64,000 bases of DNA, taken from contig NC_045140.1 of the NCBI RefSeq assembly GCF_008831285.2, forward strand, positions 5,871,528 through 5,935,527. The letters are read 5' to 3'. A model generated the notes under the pieces. It worked only from the letters and a program-made list of their open reading frames with translations. It made no database searches and was not told where the DNA came from. This document shows, piece after piece, positions 26,001 to 39,800 of the stretch. This DNA comes from Nymphaea colorata (taxonomy: Eukaryota > Streptophyta > Magnoliopsida > Nymphaeales > Nymphaeaceae). The position numbers were made by a program, and so were the translations under genes. The stretch's first letter is position 1. The number at the start of each line of letters is the position of its first letter.

Positions 26001-26551
26001 ATTTACCTACTATGGCTGACTACAACTTGAATGTAGTTGACATTTCAGAGAATTTCCTTGTTAAGAATGTGATGGCATTGTCCCAGCTACGCTATAGATT
26101 CTGTAGAATTCACTAGCAATTGGTGAAGGCATAATTAGCTAGGTAGGCAACTCAGAAGACGGGGCCGGAGAAGTTTCAGTTATCATTTTTCTGGCTATCT
26201 ACAATACAAACGACAGTGAACTACTGTGTTCTTAAAAAGACATGCATACGTTTTCCTTTCATCAAAATGAATAAAAGCAAAGTACTTCTTCACACTTGGC
26301 CCATAAAATTTCTCCCATGAAGTACACCAGAAGCATGAAGCAAGCAGGAAGTAGAGACTTACACGGCCACCCGACAGCGCATTGGCGATTGCGAGAGCGA
26401 TGCTCGGCTTCTCGCCCACCTGCCGAAGAGAATTCAGCAAATCAGAGGCGACAAAAAATAATAACAATAATAAGAAGACGAACAAGAAGAAGAAGCGCTA
26501 GGGTTAGTGAGGGCTTCTCACCATGAGAACCTTTGGCGGCGTCTTCCCCAT
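6723..26551 (-). CDS. TOP3B: DNA topoisomerase 3-beta (type IA), 15 coding exons
   Basis: Exons (complement): 26522-26551, 26363-26419, 25424-25527, 23949-24042, 22831-22930, 15523-15766, 14297-14459, 14090-14209, 13142-13221, 12207-12485, 11050-11218, 10725-10853, 8666-8878, 7810-7989, 6723-7385. They total 2625 nt, 874 aa, and every junction keeps frame with GT-AG ends. The protein starts [16 protein letters not shown] (TOPRIM glutamate). [13 protein letters not shown] near residue 117 carries the metal-binding DxD. SYPRTES holds the catalytic tyrosine at about residue 332. The C terminus (from about 600) has several CxxC zinc motifs (CGKC/CGTC, CPYC, CPEC, CLEC) and an RG-rich tail at about 839-863, ending MSFRDF. 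The enzyme relaxes negatively supercoiled DNA; animal TOP3B also acts on RNA through its RGG box. The RGG box and zinc-motif pattern separate it from TOP3A. Intron 5 is about 7.06 kb and hosts retrotransposon DNA. Confidence 0.95.
6766..6836 (-). repeat. RG/RGG-repeat coding segment of TOP3B
   Basis: This low-complexity purine-rich coding run on the minus strand encodes alternating Arg-Gly and GGG (residues about 839-863). In animal TOP3B the equivalent box binds RNA. Here it is nearly perfect RG alternation. It is also a likely hotspot for length polymorphism. Confidence 0.85.
11289..11326. repeat. (TA)n microsatellite in a TOP3B intron
   Basis: An uninterrupted TA run of about 38 bp lies about 70 bp upstream (in gene sense) of the exon at 11050-11218, close to its acceptor. 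Confidence 0.95.
16357..16380. repeat. (TA)n microsatellite
   Basis: A TA run of about 24 bp inside the 7-kb intron 5 of TOP3B. Confidence 0.9.
16921..17042. repeat. Compound microsatellite (CT)n-(TA)n-(GT)n
   Basis: Consecutive blocks of CT (16921-16954), interrupted TA (16955-17025) and GT (17028-17042) lie in TOP3B intron 5. The TA part contains two AATA interruptions, pointing to several rounds of expansion. Confidence 0.93.
17600..17870 (-). pseudogene. Degenerate Ty1-copia gag fragment (UBN2-like)
   Basis: The minus-strand translation around 17666-17848 includes [12 protein letters not shown], then [16 protein letters not shown] and [16 protein letters not shown]. These match the gag pattern of plant copia elements (tRNA-like repeat-free UBN2 domain: TAKEFLxxIxEQF, LMxKLxxMKxxG). 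Stops interrupt the frame on both sides (for example just after GRDVW), and no LTR could be attached to it. It is antisense to the larger copia element to its right and sits in the same TOP3B intron. Fragment boundaries are approximate. Confidence 0.55.
18553..18934 (+). repeat. 5' LTR of the intronic copia element
   Basis: The 382-bp LTR begins TGATAAGATG and ends AATCTTACA. It contains three copies of a CTCTAGACTCTAGATTAT-type subrepeat and a TATA-like ATTATATAAATGG near 18804. It is longer than its partner by about 54 bp, through one extra subrepeat and an extra segment near its start. That divergence, plus several substitutions, argues that the insertion is not recent. Confidence 0.92.
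18935..18946 (+). other. Primer-binding site (tRNA-iMet type)
   Basis: TGGTATCAGAGC directly abuts the CA end of the 5' LTR. This is the standard initiator-methionine tRNA primer site of plant copia elements. Confidence 0.9.
19123..22134 (+). pseudogene. Decayed copia gag-pol (gag, protease, integrase, RNase H; no RT)
   Basis: Gag opens at 19123 ([11 protein letters not shown]) and continues in another frame from about 19330 to 19816 (frameshift). From 19819 a long frame carries a damaged zinc knuckle (cysteine spacing altered around [17 protein letters not shown]). It then carries the protease motif [10 protein letters not shown], the GAG-pre-integrase HHCC region (LWHGHMGH...CSSCELCK) and the integrase core ([22 protein letters not shown]). 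A stop at 21109-21111 interrupts it; integrase sequence resumes at 21127 and stops again near 21352. After about 21650 the sequence jumps to RNase H ([16 protein letters not shown], then [19 protein letters not shown] and [11 protein letters not shown]). The YVDD-bearing RT is missing, so a deletion near 21640-21660 is inferred. Confidence 0.88.
22182..22509 (+). repeat. 3' LTR of the intronic copia element
   Basis: This 328-bp LTR begins TGATAAGATGTTGG right after the purine tract. It ends CTTATA, where the 5' LTR has CTTACA, so the terminal CA has mutated. It carries fewer CTCTAGACTCTAGATTAT subrepeats than the 5' LTR. The TSD ATATC follows. Confidence 0.92.
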
Positions 26552-28641
26552 CTCGCGGATGGCTTCTTGCCCTTTACGTCCTCCCGCAGGTACAAGGCCG
26601 AGAGATGGTTTACGTTCAAGCTTAGATTTTTCCACGGAAAGAGGATGGACGAGAAACGAGGAGCTTCGGGAAGGAGACAGGATCGTCCGTCCAGCAATGG
26701 CGCGCCTAGCGCCCCCTCCCGTTTCGCAGAAGGACGGTTCGGGTTATCGTCTGGATCAAGTATTTTGCCTGACCCGAATACTGTTTGAAATCGATCTGAA
26801 TCGGCCGGTTCGGCAGCCCTAACAGGTTTCAACTTTTCAACACATCACGATGCATAGCAGCAAAGTGACTGATTATTGTTTCAATTAGCTGAACTTTACA
26901 AATCATTACATTTTGTATTATCATTTTTCAATGATTTTTTTTTTTAAATTTTTCTAAGTCTCTCATATGTTTGAAGCTCGAAGTATAAATTTTCCGGTTC
27001 GTTCGAGTCAATTCCTTGATTTTTTTTTTTGAAAGCGGTTCCATTGGAACAACAGTTTATGCTGCGTAACCAAGTTGATGTTTAGGTAGACAGATGCCAG
27101 TTTGTACCAAGCGATGTATTGATCTCTTGATTTTTTCAACCTAAGGACTGAGTTTGAGAGAGGTCACAATACTAGAACTAGTACTTTTGGGTCATTGATT
27201 GTCAGAATCGAGTTAAATCAGCCTACTTGAATCAAATCCGTGGCAAAGGGATTCAACTTTACGTGTCAACGTTAAACTATTTTCTAAGTTTTTAATTACC
27301 TTTTACACATTACTCATTTATCTTAATAAGAAGTATTTTTTTGATTATTTTGGCTGGTTTACAGCAATTCAACCGAACAAAAGAATGGCCAGTTCTCCGA
27401 ATCAGCAAGTTTGCCGATTAGATTCGTAAACCAATTTTTACAACACTGGTTGGAGAATCTTTCTTTGTTTTTAGACGGGAGAAATACTCGATTCTATACA
27501 ATTTTCATAAAACTGGAGGCTTCATCCCACCACCAACAGCCAAGAGCCGAAGCTCCTAACCAACTACTCATCAACCTTTTCAATAATTAAATAAAACACT
27601 TACAGTCTGCCTTATACCAAACAGCTTTATAAAACACTTAAGTTTTCCTTATGTCAAACACTTAAGTTTTCCTTATGACAAAGGGCCTTTTAAGTACTGG
27701 ACCTGCTTACGCTGACTCACTGTAAAGTATCAATAAGCCCTTTTTAGAGAAAGTTACACAACAATTTAGAGAAAGTTACACAACAATTTGAAACACTTTC
27801 ATAAATTGCTTACAGACAAATGCATGCGGATCTTTGTATAAGATTTTCACTGTTATGTACGAATTTGTGCAGATGCTGTTACATATGACTTGATTAGGAT
27901 GCACACAAATGCCTGCCTGAATTATTTTCTAAAACAAGGATATAGTGTTTTCAAATGCATGTTTAAAAAATACAATGTTCTGATTTTAGAATAGGTAAAG
28001 TGGCTGGAAAGTCTTTGATGAAACTGCAAGCCATGCGAGAAGTTTGGGAACCCCTCATCTTGTCATACCAAGAATTAAAGCTTGGCTATCCCTCTTGCTC
28101 CTGTTCAAAGAACGATTAAATCCAACCAAAGCATTTTGTCGCCGATACTGGGCTTCTTGTTGGAATATCGTATTGAGAAGAGAGTTGCATTATCAACTGT
28201 TTTTGTGATGAACATGAAGCGAAGCGCCATATGGCCCACATCTGTGTTTCACCTAGCTCCCTTCATTGCTCACTCAAAATAATCGACCGTACTAAAGAAC
28301 TATATTAGACCACCCTCCAACTGAACCATAATCCAAAATTTAGGTCTGCGCCAGTTCAACGACCAACAGGTAGGCGATTAAAGAAGGCAGATTAGGCGGA
28401 AGCTATATTGGAAAGATCAACAAAAAATTGTTTCATAAACTAAATGATAGCAAATGAATTTAGGAGCGTACAAAATTTGTCCATAGAAAGTGACGTTCTC
28501 GATCTCTCACAAAATCCTATTAAATATCATAGAATCAACAACTTCAATGTTTCAAGTTACCGCCTCAAAAACACTATGCATCTAACCTGGAGGAAAGAGC
28601 AAAACCTAGAGGGACACAAAATCTCGGGAAGGAGCAGTTGC
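26552..28641. other. Intergenic region: TOP3B promoter and RPS8 3' flank, small tandem duplications
   Basis: The left part should contain the TOP3B 5' UTR and promoter. No gene was recognised. Two neighbouring short tandem duplications are visible: a 24-bp unit at 27632-27679 (AAACACTTAAGTTTTCCTTA...) and a 22-bp unit at 27743-27786 (TTTAGAGAAAGTTACACAAC..). The right end should include the RPS8 3' UTR. Confidence 0.6.
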
Positions 28642-31830
<3,189 letters not shown>

Positions 31831-31932
31831 CTTGGCGAAGAGAACGAACCCCTTCTCTGCACTTGCGCTGCCACGCCTCCGGGGAGAATGTGTGAGAGAG
31901 AAGGAGAGGAGGCAGGGCTCGTGGCTACCTTA

Positions 31933-31941
31933 AAACCCTAG
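31933..31941. promoter_or_regulatory. Telo-box upstream of RPS8
   Basis: AAACCCTAG lies about 105 bp upstream of the RPS8 ATG (it reads CTAGGGTTT in the gene's sense). Telo-boxes AAACCCTA are typical of plant ribosomal-protein and translation-factor promoters, where they act with growth-linked regulators. The location fits a core promoter or 5' UTR position. The assignment is by motif only. Confidence 0.6.
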
Positions 31942-33820
31942 ACGGAGCAGTAATATTGGATTTGGGCGGGTTGGCAGATCCAAATCTAGTTGGAGATGTT
32001 AACGAATCCTGTCCCGTCTCGCTCCACATGAACCAAATCCCTCTCGTTTCTCAATGAATCGGATTCGGATGGAGTATCTGATCGAACTCTTTATGTTATG
32101 TCAGACATGAACACAAACACACTAAATTACCATCACATTACGAAATTAAAAAATCAGATCGAATTCAAATTAGAAATAACAGGTTGTTTGATTTGGATTT
32201 TGTTTTAAATAAATATTCGATAGAATCTGGATTCGAATTGACCTGGTAGAAAAAGTGATATCCATATCATAACGGCCTCCTTCAAAAACAAATGTTTTTG
32301 GATGTGAATCATCTCAAAGTGTTAAAGATAGTGTTTAGTATCAATTAATACTCACAAAAAACGTGTTTTTTTCAAAAAAAATTATAAATTAAATTGTTGT
32401 TTAAAACTTTAAAAAATGAGTTTTTTTGGAAAAAACATTAAAAACCAAAAGACCGTGTTCTTAATATTTTTTAATGCATTCTTTTTTTTACTTTTTTCAT
32501 TGTTTAATGCCAAACAATCTTTTTCTTTGCTGTAAATTTACTTATCCTTTGATAGTTGATAGTTGTGTTATTAGTTTCTCACTTATTTTATTTTTCTTTT
32601 ATTTTTAGTTTTTTAAATTTAAAAAAAAAATATCATATTTTTTCTGTTTTTTTCAAGTTCATTGTATTATACTGGATAAAGACTTTGCCATTTAAAACTT
32701 TGGAATATTATTTGTGACTATAGTATCAAATGTAACAGCTCTTCTCAAATTGACATAAATATTTGTTCTCATTGATGAGGTTGTATAAAACAAAGTTTAT
32801 CTAGTCCAATTTTTCAGTGAACCCCAAAGTCTCTCCTCTTTGTTTCCTTTTCTTATGGTCTAGAGCTGTGTTGATATTTCAGGGAACAACTAGAGTGCTA
32901 ATGGAACATGGCATGTATACAATATTGTACAAAATGTAATCGAGAAGTATAGGGCTTGAGTACTAGACGAGTGAGGAGAACTAGCCGGTAGAATACTTTT
33001 CAGGATTCAAGCAAGTAAAAATTCTGAATTTTCTGGAATCTTTGAATAGTGAGTAAGAGCCATTGCACGATTCAAATCATATTTGGTAGAACATTAAATC
33101 TATAGAATGGTCAAAATAATTTAACAATTGCAACTTGTTTGGTTATAAAATATTTATTAGTGATGATTAAAAAGTAATAAAATAAAGAACATCACAGAAA
33201 AGTCCTCAAATAGTTATAATATAGGAAAGTTTCATCTCAAGCATTACCGGCTTTCCACGTCCCATTCAAACCTTAATAATTCACCTGGAAGAAAGAACAT
33301 TAATTTCTTGTTTTTTGTGGTCGTCAATGTGTTTATTACACACATGGTCGTTATACATTGGGTGGAATTTTGTTAGAATTCTCAAAACATCTATGTTATT
33401 TGGAAATGATATCCCAAATAGGCCAAGGGTCCCTATTTGTTGTAGTGTGAGGATTTAAGGTTGTTTTGGGGTCTGACTGAACATATGATTATTCCCTTTA
33501 GTTTGAGAGTAGTGTTTGCTATCATTTGTAGTATATAATAGTAAAACCTTTAAAAATCATGATCGGACTTTTACTGACCCATCAGTCTATGAGCTATGCT
33601 CCATCCTTTAAAAGGCTTTGTAATTGACTTGCATGTATGACTCATTGACATTATTTTTTTTTTTGAACAAAAAAGTAAGAAACAATTACTTGAGAAAATT
33701 AACAACAATGTTTTATTGTGGCAAAAAAAGTAAGGTATTTAGGTGGATTTTGGTTACTAGAAAGACTGGCTTTTGTGCAACTGCTACGTAGATTTTGGAA
33801 CTTAGATGTTGAAGGGGATG
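31942..33820. other. Intergenic AT-rich DNA between divergent RPS8 and PRD1
   Basis: No coding potential was recognised. Around 32040-32270 there are repeated GATTCGGAT/GAATTCAAAT-type blocks similar in style to those at 57830-58090, a possible dispersed repeat. Poly-A/T tracts are frequent around 32340-32660. Confidence 0.5.
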
Positions 33821-34164
33821 GATAAGCCTGGGCACCAGCCCGAGCCACCGGCGAGTAGCTGGTACCTGGCCAGAATCAGGTTCAAGCCTAGAAAAAAGGA
33901 CACCGGACCTGCCCAAAATATTATCAGGCTGGCTTGGGTGGACCGATAATAGTTTTTAATACATATTTTATTAATATGTATAATTATTATATTTTTAATA
34001 ATAAAATATATATTATTAATAATAACAAAATAAATTTAAAAATAATTTGGGCTGGATCAAGCCCCGTCGAGTAGATTCGGGCTGTGTTTTTTTGGCTCGA
34101 ACCTAGGCTCCTACCGGGCCAGGTATCAGGTTCCTGCCGGTGGCCCGGCCCGCGTCCACGCTTA
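33821..34164. mobile_element. MITE-like inverted-repeat element (about 344 bp)
   Basis: The two ends are long imperfect inverted repeats. The left end reads TAAGCCTGGGCACCAGCCCG, then GAGCCACCGGC and TACCTGGCC. The reverse complement of the right end reads TAAGCGTGGACGCGGGCCGG, then GCCACCGGC and TACCTGGCC. The centre is AT-rich and non-coding. A clear target-site duplication was not found. Similar GC-rich ends occur at 51637-51863, so a family is likely. Confidence 0.6.
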
Positions 34165-34623
34165 CTTGCAAGTGTTTGAATCCACACTATATGGGCTTGA
34201 CTCATCAACAAGACATAAAAAACTATGCCATTTAATAGAGGTGGCACTGCACTGTGATGGTTGGAGGATTCTGCTTTCTTTGTTTTTGTGGAATTTTTGT
34301 TTTTTTAAGAGATTGCAGTTTAGAGAGACAATTTTTTTGAACTTACTCTTGTATCTTAGTTTTATTTAATTGAGAAGCTGCGTGTACAAAATTAGTAGAA
34401 AAAGTTGAGCAGCGGCCGAAGAATTCGAAACAAAAAGTGAGGTAGGTGGCTATTTGCTATTTACCTATTTGCTTATACATGTTCTATTAATTAAGTAAAC
34501 GTTATTCTAATGTGCAAAATGGTCATTTGGCTCGCTCCATTCTTTTGGCCTTCCGTTCTGTTTAAAGCAAGGCGTCGTTCCCGCCTGTATCGTGATAGCG
34601 CGCCAAAGGTCACTTAGGTGGTC

Positions 34624-36718
34624 ATGGGGGAAGAAGGGAGCGCGTGCAGCAGGGGTCATCGCCCCTCCCTGGCCGTAAAGACGTCCGAAGGAGGGAGCAT
34701 CTGCCTGGTTTGTTTCTGCAACCTCATCTCCTGCCCCAACTCTCCTTCCGTCCACGTCTCTTACGCTATCTCCCAGATTGCCCAAGCCCTCGGCGACCCC
34801 CTCTTCCTGCACGCCCTGCGCCAGTTCCACGCTCATTTCCTCGTCGCCCCGCTTGTCGACTCTCTCTCCTTCCGATCCGATGAGGAGATCGGTCGGCAGA
34901 CGATCGAGCTGATCGCCGATCTCTCCGCGGTCGATGGAGCTGTCGCTCGTGATTTTATCGCGAGAATCGCCGACCGGCTGAGTTCTGGCGAGTTAGGTTT
35001 GGGCCGTTGCCATATATTCACGGTAAGGCTGGTGATTTTTCCTACTTTCCTTGTGGATTTCGTTTTCACTTTCGAGATCTTGTTGCCATATATTCACACG
35101 GTAAGGCTGGTGATTTTTCCTACTTTCGTTGTGGATTTCATTTTCACTTTCAAGATCTTCAAAATTATGAATGACTTGTAGAGTGCAGTTCATCTTCTTC
35201 TTCTGCTTGATGACTAGTAAATTATGAATTATTTCTAGAAAATTTTCTTCGACTTCTATTTTTCACTCTGTTTGTCTATTCGCTGACGACAAACGAATAG
35301 TTAAGCAGATTAGTTACTCAGAAACGTTTTTTCCCTTCCTTTTGAATATTTCAATGTGAAAATTGGGAAGGATTCTAGTGGCCGCCGGATTTACTTATAG
35401 ACGTATATCCTTGAAGCTATTGTTCCTTTCCCCGGCCTGTCTTAACGATGCAATGCCACGAGCAATTGGATTGGTTGTATGTTCCAGCCTCGTGTAATCC
35501 GCTAATTCAATGTTCAACAATGTGAAGCTTTCAGTAGTTTCGTCAATTTCACCTTTTTTCGAGATTAATTTGCTATTTGGAATTTTAGTATCATAAGAAA
35601 CACGTCTCTCATGATTTTACATTCGTTTCTTTACGAGAATCCGCAGCTTCATTGCTTTGGAATGCTTCTGGATCGCCACGCCGACGAAAATCCCTCTAAC
35701 TGCATCAAAGTCAAGGAGGCTCTCGTATCGAACCTTGTTGTTGGCCTTCATCTGCCGAGGTGGGTTAGAAGTACACCGGAAAATAGCTTTGGATTTAATA
35801 TCCAAACAAGTCTTAAACTTATTTATAAACTATTCCTGACATTACAATACTTTGTTTCAGTAAGATTTAATCATAGGCGTGATTTTTATGGTTGATCTGA
35901 TAAATTTCACCACCTGAATTGTCCATATAAGCATACAGGAAATTATAGCATTTCAAATCAATAGTCGTGAAAAATAATGAAAAATTTTCACGATCTAATG
36001 AAAGCATGCTTCTCTATCGAAGAGAACACTGACAAGGACAACGTAAAACAAATGACATTGGGATTGCATCTTTATTGATATGGGTTCTAACACTGACTTG
36101 GGGAACGGTTATATAAATCCACAAATATGCAAGAACATCGTATGTGATTTGCAGATCACCTTGTCCGCTCATTTTGCCTTTCTAAAATTTATTATAACTT
36201 CGTTAGAATGGACTTCTGAGCTGCACTATTTTTCAAAAATTCAGGAAGTGGGCTTGAATAAAGGTAAGTTGAATGATCTGTGTAGCCCTGATTTATTCTG
36301 AAACTGTTTTTTAACTTTCATAAAAATGTACAGTATATTATTATTTAGAAACTAGAAACCAGTAAATATACAAGTGTAGCCAAATGCGTAATTGAAAAAC
36401 CATAGCAATCTCAAGCGTTCTCTTAAAACTTCGACCTGAATTAGTTTTGCAGATAAACATTACCTCAACCAAGCTATCTCTTCAATTCTTAAAAACAGTA
36501 ACACTTAGGTCATATGGATTTATTCGCGCTCAGGTAGTCAGGTTTACAAAATATATTTTACGGGCAAGTTTCCTTGACTATTTACTCATGCATGCCTGTG
36601 AGTTTTCTATGTTGAAGCTTGGATTTTCTATCTACTTGTTACTGGCAGTCATAGATCACATTTTCATGTACATTAATTTACCTTGTGAGTTTCTTAGCTT
36701 AGCTGGAAAAAAAAATTA

Positions 36719-36801
<83 letters not shown>

Positions 36802-39800
36802 TCTATATCTTCACATGACTCACATAGAGTTCAAACAAATTCAATAATAAGCATAAAACAGACGTGAAGATGCAGTCCATCAAGCTATGTTAGCATGACA
36901 AAAAATTGAACAACAGCCAAGAACGAGTTATGCGCATATAATCTTTCCACCAATAGGATGTTCAGCTATCGTATTCGTCAATTATGTTAATATCTCCAGT
37001 TGAGGTAACCCTCTGTTCTTTGTATGACCGCAGTGAGGAGATACGTGGAGAGATCTTGTTTGTTCTTTATAAGCTTTCAATCCCACACTATGCAGATGAT
37101 GATGAGCTTTTCTTCCGTTTCTGCCCCAGACTGTTGTATTTAGCTGTGGAAGCCCTTCTCAAAACACAGAATGACGTAGTCAGGATTAACTCCTTAGGTG
37201 TTCATCCCTTCTGAGCCTTCTTCTAAATGGATTTCTTTCTTGAGCCTAACTCTTCATGATTCGTATCCAGCTCTGCTTACGGTACTGGCTCGCAAGGGAC
37301 ACTTCAAGGATTCGTTTGATGATGACAAAATGAGCAACAACGAGAAGTCTGACAACTTCACGCAGGCTGAGTGCTCAGCAGAGAGCTCCCTCCTCTCGTT
37401 GTTCGCCGACGCTGTCAAAGGCCCATTGCTTTCTTCCGATACCCAAGTTCAAATACGAACCCTAGATCTGATATTCCATTCTCTCTCACCAGCAATTGAT
37501 TTTTCCAGACAGATAGGCGCCCTGCTTGAAAAAGACGTCGCCGACTACGTGTTTGAGATTCTCAGGTTGGCAGGTGAGTTGAGCCTTGAATCCGGTTACT
37601 GGTTTGCTATAGCGGTATGCGTTGCTTATTGACTTGTAGCTTAAAATGGTAAAAGCGGATAATGATCCTCTTCTTCAAGCCTGCGTTCGAGTTCTTGGTC
37701 TTTTGGCAACGGCTGAACAAGCATTCAGACAGAGGCTTGCTATGGGATTCACCACACTAGTTCGAGTCCTTCGATACGTCGCGGAAATTCCCTTCCATCC
37801 TGCTCAATCTCAAGTATTGAGACTGGTAACCGTAAATATCTTGCTGCTCGTTAATATGTTTATAGAAAAAAAAAAAAAGGACAACTCCGAAAGCTCCTTT
37901 TCTCGTCCTCGCATTGTCTTGCCCAATCGATAGTTATATACCGTTAGCCTAAGGGTCGAGAGCACCATGATGATGATGTCTTCGAATTTCAGGTGCTTAC
38001 GGCCATATCCAACTCTCCTGGAGTTGTATCAAGATCTCAAGTAGAAGAACTGTCTACTATCGCGACAGGAATGTTCAAGAGGCACAGCAATGGCCAAATG
38101 GGCATGCTACGAGAAACCTTCTGTACATTGTGCTCTACCTTCGGGCTCCTTCTAGAAGCATCGTCTTCTCGCGGGATACCAAATTTGCCAGCATTGGTAG
38201 TGGAGGCACTGAGGCATGCAGTCTTATCTTCACTAAATCTGCCTTCGAGGAGTGACGATCAACTTCTATATGCTCTGCACTTTGTCAAGGAATCGTATTC
38301 ATATTGGCTAAAAAATCATGAAGCTGATCCAGACGTGATGGAGATGAGAGAGGGTCTTCTAGAATTATGTGAAAACCACATCTTACCTAGTCTACAAAGG
38401 TTCGTAGAGGAAGTCGAAGAGCAGGACATAGTGGTGGGAATATTGGAGATATTTCATTTGGTGCTTCAACAACATGATAACCAAAGTGTAAAGTTTGCAG
38501 GTTCATTAGCAACATCAGCTTTGTTTCATTTAGCATTTGGATGCTTGGGCCTCTATCCATCTGTACAGATCAAAGAGCGCGTCTATTTGTTGCTCGGGTT
38601 GGTTGCTGAGAGGCTTTTAGGATGTGAGAATGGAAAATCTATTTCCGAAACTGCCATCGATCTCCCATCGGATCCCTTGGATCTACTATTTCTTCTTGGC
38701 CAGAAGAGCTCAAATGATTCTAGCTTGATTCGCTCTCAATCTGCAGCCTTTTTGATACTATATATGAGCTCTTTATATAATGCGCGGTAGTAAGATACCC
38801 TTTTGCCTTAGTTACACTTTCGTCCCTTTTTTTTCCCTCATACTTTTTTCTTTTTCTTCCTATTTTGCATTTCCTAAGAGTTTAAGTTTCTCATCAACAG
38901 AATTGCAGACGACAAACAGATTTTGGCCTCTCTGGAGCAATATCTTCTCGTTAATAGTTTCAATATCTCAAACGGGTTGGCCGGTTCTTTAACATTGACA
39001 CAGTTGATACATTTATATAGTCTATCCAGAGTTGCTGGAAATGAATATCAAACTCCTTATTGCATTGAAGCAGAAAAGATCCTGTTCCAGCTAATGAATA
39101 GAACGAACTGGGATTTGTTTTTTCCTAGAATACATAAAGCAGCTATTACATGGTTGTTTCAGCAAGATGGTCTTACTATTCCCTTGTCACAGCAATTGCT
39201 GAACTCATGCAGGCGATATAATAGATTACATGCTATTGATCGTGGGAGCATAGATGAGATGTCGGAGGTTCATATTATCGGAGAACTGGTAAAGTCAGGA
39301 GATAATTCTGCGGCAAGATTGCTTGTCTTTCTGGTAAAGCGGCTGGTGGAATTAAACCAAGAAGATGAAGCTACTGCAGTAATTGATGTCATGACAGCAA
39401 TCATTAACATGTTTCCCTTTGCTTCAAACCAGTTTCTTCTAAATGGAATTGGTGATTCAATCCACAATGTGTACCATGCAGCTGATTTCTCACCAAGGAT
39501 CTTATTAAGCTGTTCACTTCTGTTTTTCAATCTTCTGCGCCCTGCAAATCCTCAATTACTTTCAGATCAAACAGCCTGGCTTTCAATAACAATCAAGGTG
39601 ATCTTACTTCTTGGTAAAACATGTCTTGTTTGTTTCTCACAAGTTCTCTCTTCTCCTTAGAACTAACATGTTTCATCCTTTTCTGCAGTTAATAAGCTTT
39701 TTGGCACCTACACTAGCTATTAACAAGTGCAACCACGAAGGGCACTTGATTATTAGTATTCTTAGTCTGATATTATACCATTCGGAAAACCAGGCTTTGA

